NCBI RefSeq assembly: GCF_000350085.1
Contig: NZ_CAUM01000112.1
Coordinates: 30,625 to 94,624, forward strand
Origin: Mesorhizobium metallidurans STM 2683
GTDB taxonomy: Bacteria; Pseudomonadota; Alphaproteobacteria; Rhizobiales; Rhizobiaceae
Length of the DNA: 64,000 bases
Direction of reading: 5' to 3'
Part shown: positions 57,406 through 64,000 of the stretch, in pieces
Layout of the letters: each line of letters opens with the position of its first letter
Numbering within the stretch: position 1 is the stretch's first letter
Made by a program: the position numbers and the translations under genes
The notes under the pieces: model-generated
Databases searched by the model: none
What the model was told of the DNA's origin: nothing
The model's input: the letters and a program-made list of their open reading frames with translations, nothing else

Positions 57406-57667
57406 TGAACTCCTTGTCGAATACCGGCGCAGCCGCGGCCTGCCTGTCGAGCGACTGCCGGTAGCGGATGCAGCCGCGCATGAATTTTGGCCAGGGTGGC
57501 ACGGCGATCGCCGGCTCGGTCCTTTCCGGTAGCAGGGACCAGAGGTCCGGGTGATGCCAGCACAGATCATGGCCGGTGGCGTCGCGATGTTCGCGAATGC
57601 CGGCACGCAGCTTTTTGACCTCGGCGATCAAGGCACCGCGGTCGAAAGTTTCCAGGTCATCGTCCAT
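57398..57667 (-). CDS. Small conserved protein between queA and tgt
   Basis: The 89-residue protein begins [21 protein letters not shown] and contains [16 protein letters not shown] and [16 protein letters not shown]. It overlaps the queA 3' end by 11 bases and tgt by eight bases, so it is translated with both. AAGGAGG precedes the ATG. I do not know its function; the CWHHPDLW motif could bind metal. Confidence 0.82.
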   Translation of the reverse strand: MDDDLETFDRGALIAEVKKLRAGIREHRDATGHDLCWHHPDLWSLLPERTEPAIAVPPWPKFMRGCIRYRQSLDRQAAAAPVFDKEFNE

Positions 57668-58742
57668 CGTTCTCCTCCTTGAACAGCAGGCTTGCGTCTC
57701 CGTAGGAATAGAACCTGTAACGGTTCTCGATGGCATGCGCATAGGCCGCACGCATCGTCTGCAGCCCGCAGAAGGCCGAAACCAGCATGAACAGCGTCGA
57801 ACGCGGCAGATGGAAATTGGTCATCAGCATGTCGGCGGTCTTGAAGAGGTAGCCGGGCGTGATGAAGATGTCGGTCGGACCCGACCACGCGGCGAGCCGG
57901 CCGTCGGGGCCAGCCGCACTTTCCAGCAGGCGCAGCGACGTCGTGCCGACGGCGACGAGGCGCCCGCCACGTGCCTTCGCCGCGTTCAACGCCTCGGCGG
58001 TTTCTTGGGCGACCGATCCGATCTCGGCGTGCATTTTGTGGTCGGCGGTGTCGTCGACCTTGACCGGCAGGAAGGTGCCGGCGCCGACATGCAAGGTGAC
58101 GAAGCGGCGCTCGATGCCTTTCGCGTCGAGCGCGGCAAACAACTCCGGCGTGAAATGCAGACCGGCTGTCGGAGCGGCGACCGCCCCCTCCTCCCGGGCA
58201 TAAATGGTCTGGTAGTCGCTGCGGTCGCGCTCGTCGTCATCGCGCTTCGACGCGATATAGGGCGGCAGCGGGATATGGCCGACAGCGTGCAGCGCCTCGT
58301 CGAGGAACGGCCCGGAAAGGTCGAAGCCGAGCAGCACCTCGCCGCCTTCGCCTTTCTCGATCACCGTGGCGTCGAACTGGCCGAGAAAGCAGGAATTGCC
58401 GTCAAGGCCGAAATGGATACGGTCGCCGGCGGCGACGCGCTTACCCGGCCGCATGAAGGCCAGCCAGCGGTCCGGCGCTGTTCGCATATGCAGCGTCGCT
58501 TCCACTTGCGCCGCCGCCTCGCCACGCCGCCTGATGCCTTTCAGTTGCGCGGGAATGACCTTGGTGTCGTTGAAGACCAGCACATCGCCGCGCTTCAGCA
58601 AGGACGGCAAGTCGCGCACCGTGCGGTCCTCAAGCCCCTTGCCCGGCCTGACCACCAGCATCCCGGCGCTGTCGCGCGGTTCGGCCGGGCGAAGCGCGAT
58701 GCGCTCCTCCGGCAATTCGAAATCGAAAAGCTCGACCTTCAT
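57657..58742 (-). CDS. queA: tRNA preQ1 ribosyltransferase-isomerase
   Basis: The 361-residue enzyme converts preQ1-tRNA to epoxyqueuosine-tRNA using SAM. It starts [24 protein letters not shown]. It contains [40 protein letters not shown] and [16 protein letters not shown]. The overlap with the small gene and tgt defines a queuosine operon. Confidence 0.96.
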   Translation of the reverse strand: MKVELFDFELPEERIALRPAEPRDSAGMLVVRPGKGLEDRTVRDLPSLLKRGDVLVFNDTKVIPAQLKGIRRRGEAAAQVEATLHMRTAPDRWLAFMRPGKRVAAGDRIHFGLDGNSCFLGQFDATVIEKGEGGEVLLGFDLSGPFLDEALHAVGHIPLPPYIASKRDDDERDRSDYQTIYAREEGAVAAPTAGLHFTPELFAALDAKGIERRFVTLHVGAGTFLPVKVDDTADHKMHAEIGSVAQETAEALNAAKARGGRLVAVGTTSLRLLESAAGPDGRLAAWSGPTDIFITPGYLFKTADMLMTNFHLPRSTLFMLVSAFCGLQTMRAAYAHAIENRYRFYSYGDASLLFKEENDGR

Positions 58743-58787
58743 TCCGGCCCCCGGCCGCCGCGACAAATGCTATCGAGATGCCGCGCC

Positions 58788-58891
58788 GAATGCATGTCGC
58801 GCAAAAGTGCGCGCCGGTTTTGCGATAACGACATGCATCAAACAAGAACCTAAAGCGCGTCGCAGGAATCCGTTCAAACGCGACGCGCTTT
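58788..58891. repeat. RIME-like palindromic element before queA
   Basis: Two hairpins lie side by side. The first has arms ATGCATGTCG (58790-58799) and CGACATGCAT (58829-58838), with inner CGCAAAA/TTTTGCG. The second has arms AAAGCGCGTCGC (58852-58863) and GCGACGCGCTTT (58880-58891). The structure resembles the element at 26150-26345. The second hairpin lies just past the cyclophilin stop and may also end its transcript. Confidence 0.65.
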
Positions 58892-58898
58892 GGGCAGT

Positions 58899-59411
58899 TC
58901 ACTTCGCGTCGGCCGCGACCTTCAGCGACACGATCTTGTCGGGATCCTGCACCGGCTCGCCGCGCTTGATCTTGTCGACATTGTCCATGCCTTCGATCAC
59001 CTGGCCCCAGACCGTGTATTGGCGGTTGAGGAAGGCGGCATCGTCGAAGCAGATGAAAAACTGCGAATTGGCCGAGTTCGGGTTCTGCGAACGCGCCATC
59101 GAGCAGGTGCCGCGGGCGTGGTTGGCGTTCGAGAATTCGGCCTTCAGGTCGGGCTTGTCGGAGCCGCCCATGCCGGCACGCGACGGCGCGAAGGAGGGCT
59201 TGCTGGAATTGCCGAACTTGACGTCGCCGGTCTGCGCCATGAAACCGTCGATGACGCGGTGGAACACCACGCCGTCATAGGCGCCTTCGCGCGCCAGTTC
59301 CTTGATGCGGCCGACATGGCCAGGCGCCAGGTCGGGAAACAGTTCGATGACGACCTTGCCCTTGGTCGTTTCCATGATGAGCGCGTTCTCGCGGTCCTTG
59401 ATCTCGGCCAT
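58899..59411 (-). CDS. ppiB: Cytoplasmic peptidyl-prolyl isomerase (cyclophilin)
   Basis: The 170-residue cyclophilin has the active-site motif VVFHRVIDGFMAQTGD and SQFFICFDD. It has no signal peptide. It follows the exported paralogue by 40 bases, an apparent tandem duplication. No charged or membrane extension is present. Confidence 0.92.
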   Translation of the reverse strand: MAEIKDRENALIMETTKGKVVIELFPDLAPGHVGRIKELAREGAYDGVVFHRVIDGFMAQTGDVKFGNSSKPSFAPSRAGMGGSDKPDLKAEFSNANHARGTCSMARSQNPNSANSQFFICFDDAAFLNRQYTVWGQVIEGMDNVDKIKRGEPVQDPDKIVSLKVAADAK

Positions 59412-59451
59412 GTCAGATATCCTTTTGAGAAAACATATTAATTTGACAATT

Positions 59452-60039
59452 TTACTTGTCTGCGGCGATGCGCACCTTGATCATCCGGTCGGGGTCGCTG
59501 ACCGTGCCATTGTTCGCCTCGTCGCCCTTCTTGATGTTGTCCACCAATTCCATGCCGCTGACGACATTGCCGACGATGGTGTACTGGCCATCGAGCGGTG
59601 GCGCCGGCGCGAACATGATGAAGAACTGGGAATTCGCGGAATTCGGGTCCTGCGAGCGGGCCATGCCGACCACGCCGCGCACATAGCGCTCGGATGTCGA
59701 GAATTCGGCCGGCAGGTCGGGAAGATCGGACCCGCCAGTACCGACGGCGCCGGCACTGAAGCCATTCTTCATGTTGCCGAACTTCACGTCGCCGGTCTGC
59801 GCCATGAAGCCGTCGATGACGCGGTGGAAGGCAATATTGTCGTAGGCGCCCTGGCGCGCCAGCTTCTTGATCTGGGCGACATGCTTGGGCGCGAGATCGG
59901 GCCTCAACGCTATGGTCACGTCGCCGTCCTTCAGCGTGATGATCATGGTGTTTTCCGGATCGGCGGCGAAGGCCGAAACAGAGGCGGTCACAAGACCGGC
60001 GAGCACGACAAGGAACGAGGCGAGCTTTTTCAGCTGCAT
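59452..60039 (-). CDS. Exported peptidyl-prolyl isomerase (cyclophilin)
   Basis: The 195-residue cyclophilin has a signal peptide (LKKLASFLVVLAGLVTASVSAFA, cut near residue 25) and the core IAFHRVIDGFMAQTGD and SQFFIMFAPAP. It would act in the periplasm. It shares extended identity with the downstream cytoplasmic copy. Confidence 0.92.
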   Translation of the reverse strand: MQLKKLASFLVVLAGLVTASVSAFAADPENTMIITLKDGDVTIALRPDLAPKHVAQIKKLARQGAYDNIAFHRVIDGFMAQTGDVKFGNMKNGFSAGAVGTGGSDLPDLPAEFSTSERYVRGVVGMARSQDPNSANSQFFIMFAPAPPLDGQYTIVGNVVSGMELVDNIKKGDEANNGTVSDPDRMIKVRIAADK

Positions 60040-60056
60040 GGTCTTCTCCGAGAAAC

Positions 60057-60557
60057 TTATTTTGCAAATTTGGCGGTGAGCGCACCGGCCACGGCCGCCG
60101 GCACGAAGGGGCGGATGTCGCCTCCCATCGAGGCTATCTGGCGGACAAGTGTGGCGGTAATGGTTCGCACCGAGGGGCTGGCGGGCAGAAAAACCGTCTG
60201 CAGTTCCGGCGCCATGGTCTCGTTCATGCCGGCCATCTGCATCTCATAGTCGAGATCGGTGCCGTCGCGCAGGCCGCGTATCATGATAGAGGCGCCCTCT
60301 CTCCTGGCTGCGTCGATGACCAGCCCGTCGAAGGCGACGACCTTGATGCGGGCGCCGTCGCGGCCGAATTCCGCCTTTGTCGCACTCTCTATCAGCGTCA
60401 CCCGTTCCTCGAAGGAAAACAGCGGCTTCTTGCCGGGATGGATGCCGATCGCCGCATAGACGATGTCGGCCACGGCCAGCGACGCTTTCAGCACGTCGAG
60501 ATGGCCGTTGGTGAGCGGATCGAAAGAGCCGGCATAAAGGGCGATGCGTTCGGTCAT
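60057..60557 (-). CDS. coaD: Phosphopantetheine adenylyltransferase
   Basis: The 166-residue nucleotidyltransferase makes dephospho-CoA. The (T/H)xGH motif appears as [13 protein letters not shown], and [16 protein letters not shown] follows. The C-terminal substrate loop reads [14 protein letters not shown], slightly different from the usual ISSSLVKE. It lies 17 bases before the exported cyclophilin. Confidence 0.95.
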   Translation of the reverse strand: MTERIALYAGSFDPLTNGHLDVLKASLAVADIVYAAIGIHPGKKPLFSFEERVTLIESATKAEFGRDGARIKVVAFDGLVIDAARREGASIMIRGLRDGTDLDYEMQMAGMNETMAPELQTVFLPASPSVRTITATLVRQIASMGGDIRPFVPAAVAGALTAKFAK

Positions 60558-60753
60558 GGCAGGCTTCTAGCGGGCACACGGGCGGAAGGCAAATCCGATT
60601 GATTGATGCAACGTACGTGAACCTTTTCGCGGACATGAACGACAGATGAATGCGTTGATCACGAACGCTTCACGCAGCGTTCACTAGGTTGCAGCTTCAG
60701 AAGATGAAACCAAATTCCCATTTAACCGTTGTTAGGCGCAGGAGAACACGCAC

Positions 60754-60906
60754 ATGCTGATCTACATGCTAGCCACCGCAATGACCGTCGCCATGCTGAT
60801 CGCCACCGTATTCGGGCTGCATCAGGAGGCTGCCCGCGTTCGCGCCAAGGCCAACACCGAGCGTTTCGAAGGTTTCGGCCCACGCAAGCCTTACCGTCAC
60901 TTCTAA
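60754..60906 (+). CDS. 50-residue membrane peptide
   Basis: A short frame ATG 60754 to TAA 60906 encodes a peptide with one N-terminal membrane helix (MLIYMLATAMTVAMLIATVF) and a basic, aromatic tail (GFGPRKPYRHF). AGGAG lies nine bases upstream. Codon use is GC-rich like its neighbours. A hairpin follows before gyrA. I do not recognise it, but the start signal and composition support a real gene. Confidence 0.68.
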   Translation: MLIYMLATAMTVAMLIATVFGLHQEAARVRAKANTERFEGFGPRKPYRHF

Positions 60907-60929
60907 ACCACAAAACCGCAGATTGCGTT

Positions 60930-60953
60930 AGCGCCGGCCCATTGGCCGGCGTT
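60930..60953. terminator. Bidirectional hairpin between the small gene and gyrA
   Basis: CGCCGGCC (60932-60939), loop CATT and GGCCGGCG (60944-60951), extended by two weaker pairs, separate two convergent genes. T-rich sequence is weak on either side. Confidence 0.55.
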
Positions 60954-60966
60954 GCCAATTCGAGGC

Positions 60967-63768
60967 CTATTCGGCGGTGTCGCTACCAGCGTCCTCGACA
61001 CCGGCATCCGGCCCGGCCTCGATATTCTCTTCGGCTTCCTCGTCCGATTGCGGTTCCGAAATCCGCTCAACCGACACGACCTTCTCGCCTTCTGCGGTGT
61101 TGAAGATGGTCACGCCCTTGGTGGCGCGGCTGGCGAAACGGATATCGTGGACGGGCACGCGGATGACGGTGCCGCCATCCGAAACCAGCATGATCTGGTC
61201 GTCATTGCCGACAGGGAAGGTCGCCACCAGGCGGCCGATCTCGGCCGTCTTCGATACGTCGGTGGCGCGGATGCCCTTGCCGCCGCGGCCCGTCAGGCGG
61301 AAATCATAGGACGACGAGCGCTTGCCATAGCCATATTCCGTCACCGTCAGCACGAACTGCTCATGCGCCTTGAGGAACTCATAGCGTTCGTCGGAAAGCT
61401 CCGTCTCCTCGCCGACTTCCTCATTGGTGAGCTGGATGTCTTCCTCCTCGCCGGCCGCGATGCCGGCGGCGAGCCGCCGTTCGGCCACCACCCGCCTGAG
61501 ATAGGCGGCGCGCTCGGCCGGTGGCGCCTCGACATGTTCGATCACCGCCATTGAGATCACCCTGTCGGTGTCGGCCATGGCGATGCCGCGCACGCCGACC
61601 GAATTGCGGCTCTGGAACACGCGCACGTCGCTGACCGAAAAGCGGATGCATTGGCCGGAACTTGCGGTCAAAAGCACGTCTTCATTGTCGGTGCAGGTCT
61701 CGACGCCGAGGATCTCGTCGCCTTCCTCCTCCAGCTTCATGGCGATCTTGCCGTTGCGGTTGACCTGGACGAAGTCCGACAGCTTGTTGCGGCGCACGGT
61801 GCCGCGCGTGGTGGCGAACATCACATCGAGCTCGCCCCAACTCGTCTCGTCCTCGGGCAGCGGCATGATCGTGGTGATGCGCTCGCCCTGCTCCAGCGGC
61901 AGCATGTTGATCAGCGCCTTGCCGCGCGACTGCGGGTTGCCGATCGGCAGCCGCCAGACCTTCTCCTTGTAGACGATGCCGCGCGAGGAGAAGAACAGCA
62001 CCGGCGTGTGCGTGTTGGCGACGAACAGCCGGGTGACGAAATCCTCGTCCTTGGTCGACATGCCGGAGCGGCCCTTGCCGCCACGGCGCTGCGCCCGGTA
62101 GAGCGACAGCGGCACGCGCTTGATGTAGCCGGAATGGCTGACCGTCACGACCATGTCCTCGCGCTGGATCAGGTCCTCGTCTTCCATGTCCGCGCCGCCA
62201 TCGGTGAGCTCGGTGCGGCGCGGCGTGCCGAACTCGTCGCGCACGGCGATGAGCTCGTCCTTGACGATCTGCTGGATACGGGCGCGGGACGACAAAATGT
62301 CAAGATAATCAACGATTTCGACGCCGATCGTGTTCAATTCGTCGGCGATCTCGTCGCGGCCGAGCGCGGTCAGGCGCTGCAGGCGCAATTCGAGGATGGC
62401 GCGCGCCTGCTCCTCCGACAGATTGTAGGTGCCGTCCTCGTTGATGCGGTGGCGCGGATCGTCGATCAGGAGGATCAGCGATTCGACGTCGCCCGAGGGC
62501 CAGCGCCGCTCCATCAACTGCTCACGCGCCGTCTGCGGATCCGGCGCGGTGCGGATCAGCTTTATCACCTCGTCGATATTGGCAACGGCGATGGCCAGAC
62601 CGACCAGCACATGGGCGCGGTCGCGCGCCTTGCGCAGCAGGAATTTCGTGCGCCGGCTGATCACTTCCTCGCGGAAGGCTACAAACGCCTTCAGCATGTC
62701 GATCAGCGTCAGCACTTCCGGCTTGCCGCCGTTCAGCGCCACCATATTGGCGCCGAAGGACGTCTGCAGCGGCGTGAAGCGATAGAGTTGGTTGAGGATG
62801 ACGTCGGCCACCGCGTCGCGCTTCAGTTCGATGACGACGCGGTAACCCTGGCGGTCGCTCTCGTCGCGAATGTCGGAAATGCCTTCGATGCGCTTGTCGC
62901 GTACCAGTTCGGCCATTTTCTCGATCATCGAGGCCTTGTTCACCTGGTAGGGAACCTCGGTGATGACGATCGATTCACGGTCGTTGCCGCGCTGCTCGAC
63001 ATTGACGCGGCCGCGCATGACGATGGAGCCGCGGCCGGTCGAATAGGCGCTGTAGATGCCGGAACGGCCAAGCACGATGCCGCCGGTCGGGAAGTCCGGT
63101 CCCGGGATGATCTCCATCAGCGCCGGCAGATTGATCGCCGGATTGTCGATGATGGCGATAGCGCCATTGCAGACTTCGGCGAGATTGTGCGGCGGAATGT
63201 TGGTGGCCATGCCGACGGCAATGCCGCCGGAACCGTTGACCAGAAGGTTGGGGAAGCGAGCCGGCAGCACCTTCGGCTCGGTGTCGGAGGCGTCATATGT
63301 GTCCTGGAAATCGACGGTTTCCTTGTCGATATCCTCCAGCAATTCATGCGCGACCTTGGTCAGCCGCGACTCGGTGTAACGCATGGCCGCCGGCGGATCA
63401 CCGTCGATCGAACCGAAATTGCCCTGCCCGTCGATCAGCGGCACTCGCAGCGACCAGTCCTGCGCCATGCGCACCAGGGCGTCATAGATCGAGGCGTCGC
63501 CGTGTGGATGGTATTTACCCATCACGTCGGCGACCGGGCGGGCCGACTTCACATATTTGCGGTTCCAGTGATAGCCGCTCTCATGGGCAGCGTAGAGAAT
63601 GCGGCGATGCACCGGCTTCAAGCCGTCGCGCACGTCAGGCAGCGCACGGCTGACGATCACGCTCATGGCGTAATCGAGATAGGAGCGCTGCATCTCCTCA
63701 ATGATCGATATCGGCTCGATGCCGGTCGGGCCGCCATCGGCGCCGCGCGGTGTCTTCTGGTCGGTCAA
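60967..63768 (-). CDS. gyrA: DNA gyrase subunit A
   Basis: The 933-residue subunit introduces negative supercoils with GyrB. The catalytic tyrosine is Y131 ([10 protein letters not shown]). The quinolone-binding region reads [15 protein letters not shown], with A92 at the position of E. coli Ser83. The GyrA box [10 protein letters not shown] is present, and an acidic tail of about 20 residues ends the protein. The frame begins at TTG 63768; the ribosome binding site is weak. Confidence 0.97.
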   Translation of the reverse strand: MTDQKTPRGADGGPTGIEPISIIEEMQRSYLDYAMSVIVSRALPDVRDGLKPVHRRILYAAHESGYHWNRKYVKSARPVADVMGKYHPHGDASIYDALVRMAQDWSLRVPLIDGQGNFGSIDGDPPAAMRYTESRLTKVAHELLEDIDKETVDFQDTYDASDTEPKVLPARFPNLLVNGSGGIAVGMATNIPPHNLAEVCNGAIAIIDNPAINLPALMEIIPGPDFPTGGIVLGRSGIYSAYSTGRGSIVMRGRVNVEQRGNDRESIVITEVPYQVNKASMIEKMAELVRDKRIEGISDIRDESDRQGYRVVIELKRDAVADVILNQLYRFTPLQTSFGANMVALNGGKPEVLTLIDMLKAFVAFREEVISRRTKFLLRKARDRAHVLVGLAIAVANIDEVIKLIRTAPDPQTAREQLMERRWPSGDVESLILLIDDPRHRINEDGTYNLSEEQARAILELRLQRLTALGRDEIADELNTIGVEIVDYLDILSSRARIQQIVKDELIAVRDEFGTPRRTELTDGGADMEDEDLIQREDMVVTVSHSGYIKRVPLSLYRAQRRGGKGRSGMSTKDEDFVTRLFVANTHTPVLFFSSRGIVYKEKVWRLPIGNPQSRGKALINMLPLEQGERITTIMPLPEDETSWGELDVMFATTRGTVRRNKLSDFVQVNRNGKIAMKLEEEGDEILGVETCTDNEDVLLTASSGQCIRFSVSDVRVFQSRNSVGVRGIAMADTDRVISMAVIEHVEAPPAERAAYLRRVVAERRLAAGIAAGEEEDIQLTNEEVGEETELSDERYEFLKAHEQFVLTVTEYGYGKRSSSYDFRLTGRGGKGIRATDVSKTAEIGRLVATFPVGNDDQIMLVSDGGTVIRVPVHDIRFASRATKGVTIFNTAEGEKVVSVERISEPQSDEEAEENIEAGPDAGVEDAGSDTAE

Positions 63769-63901
63769 ATCAGGTCACAATCCAGTCGGGAATCACTGGC
63801 TGCTTATATAGGAAGCGCAGCCGAAACTCCAATGTCGGCGGCGGCTTTTCCAGTGCCCATTTTTGTGGTGATTTCAAAAGGATACCGCTGATTGCGACGA
63901 T

Positions 63902-64000
63902 ATGGCCGAAGCGCCTTTCGCCATTGCCAGGGCAAAGCTTGCCATGGGTCACAATCCTCAACCAGGGGGCACGACCGCGACAACCCGGCCGTCGTATCGC
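63902..64000 (+). CDS. Possible start of a gene cut by the window edge
   Basis: From ATG 63902 a frame stays open to the last base (MAEAPFAIARAKLAMGHNPQPG...). No ribosome binding site is visible, and the sequence matches nothing I recognise. An alternative start is ATG 63944. The 63769-63901 stretch before it should hold the gyrA promoter. Confidence 0.22.
   Translation, partial: MAEAPFAIARAKLAMGHNPQPGGTTATTRPSYR

Noticed and set aside
61651..63891. A 746-codon plus-strand frame
   Set aside because: It lies wholly opposite gyrA and has no family features.
63770..63961. A 63-codon minus-strand frame upstream of gyrA
   Set aside because: No ribosome binding site or recognisable protein pattern; it occupies the gyrA promoter region.

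Overview
The window looks like a chromosomal core segment of a Rhizobiales alphaproteobacterium, most likely Mesorhizobium or a close relative. The support is high-GC coding on both strands, the rhizobial glpR-glpD-glpSTPQUV-glpK glycerol operon, the EipB/DUF1849 envelope protein, a BA14K-like protein, the gene order rpsB-tsf-pyrH-frr-uppS-cdsA-rseP-bamA, and intergenic palindromes of the RIME type. No phage, insertion sequence, CRISPR array or rRNA was seen. The genus is inferred from resemblance; no search was run.

Layout. 1-9.2 kb (minus strand): translation, membrane and envelope biogenesis genes (rpsB, tsf, pyrH, frr, uppS, cdsA, rseP, start of bamA). A divergent aldo/keto reductase-LysR pair sits between tsf and pyrH. 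9.4-15.8 kb: mixed housekeeping genes (DUF4031, a PlsC-like acyltransferase, eipB, RidA, a glycerophosphodiesterase, a FemAB-like acetyltransferase, a HIT protein, a chloramphenicol-phosphotransferase-like kinase). 15.8-21 kb: clpS-clpA, a phasin with paired TGC-rich palindromes upstream, and a D,D-carboxypeptidase with a SPOR domain. 21-33 kb: a coupled vWA/DnaJ membrane pair, L-serine dehydratase, DUF599 and YdcF proteins, gatC-GNAT-gatA, a UPF0173 hydrolase, YqgF, small membrane proteins and an AidB-like acyl-CoA dehydrogenase.

33.3-39.3 kb: pyrB, a dihydroorotase homologue that has lost its catalytic residues, plsY, dprA, a small hypothetical gene, tRNA-Lys(TTT), a BA14K-like gene and a twice-frameshifted DUF6882 pseudogene. 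39.3-49.5 kb: a complete glycerol uptake and catabolism operon under a DeoR-type GlpR, with an 11-bp-phased operator-like array before glpD. 49.6-55.3 kb: a PLP decarboxylase and the four-gene Anbu cluster (circularly permuted ATP-grasp, alpha-E, transglutaminase-like protease, Anbu proteasome-like peptidase). This cluster is the least understood system in the window. 55.4-63.8 kb: a stand-alone Lrp-type ligand domain, a DUF4864 protein, queA-small ORF-tgt (queuosine), two tandem cyclophilins, coaD, a 50-residue membrane peptide and gyrA.

The strongest observations are the Anbu cluster with a 26-bp inverted repeat inside it, the complementary loss of ATPase motifs in GlpS and GlpT, the phased glpD operator array, the dead dihydroorotase beside pyrB, a tRNA-guanine transglycosylase lacking most zinc ligands, and the DUF6882 pseudogene.
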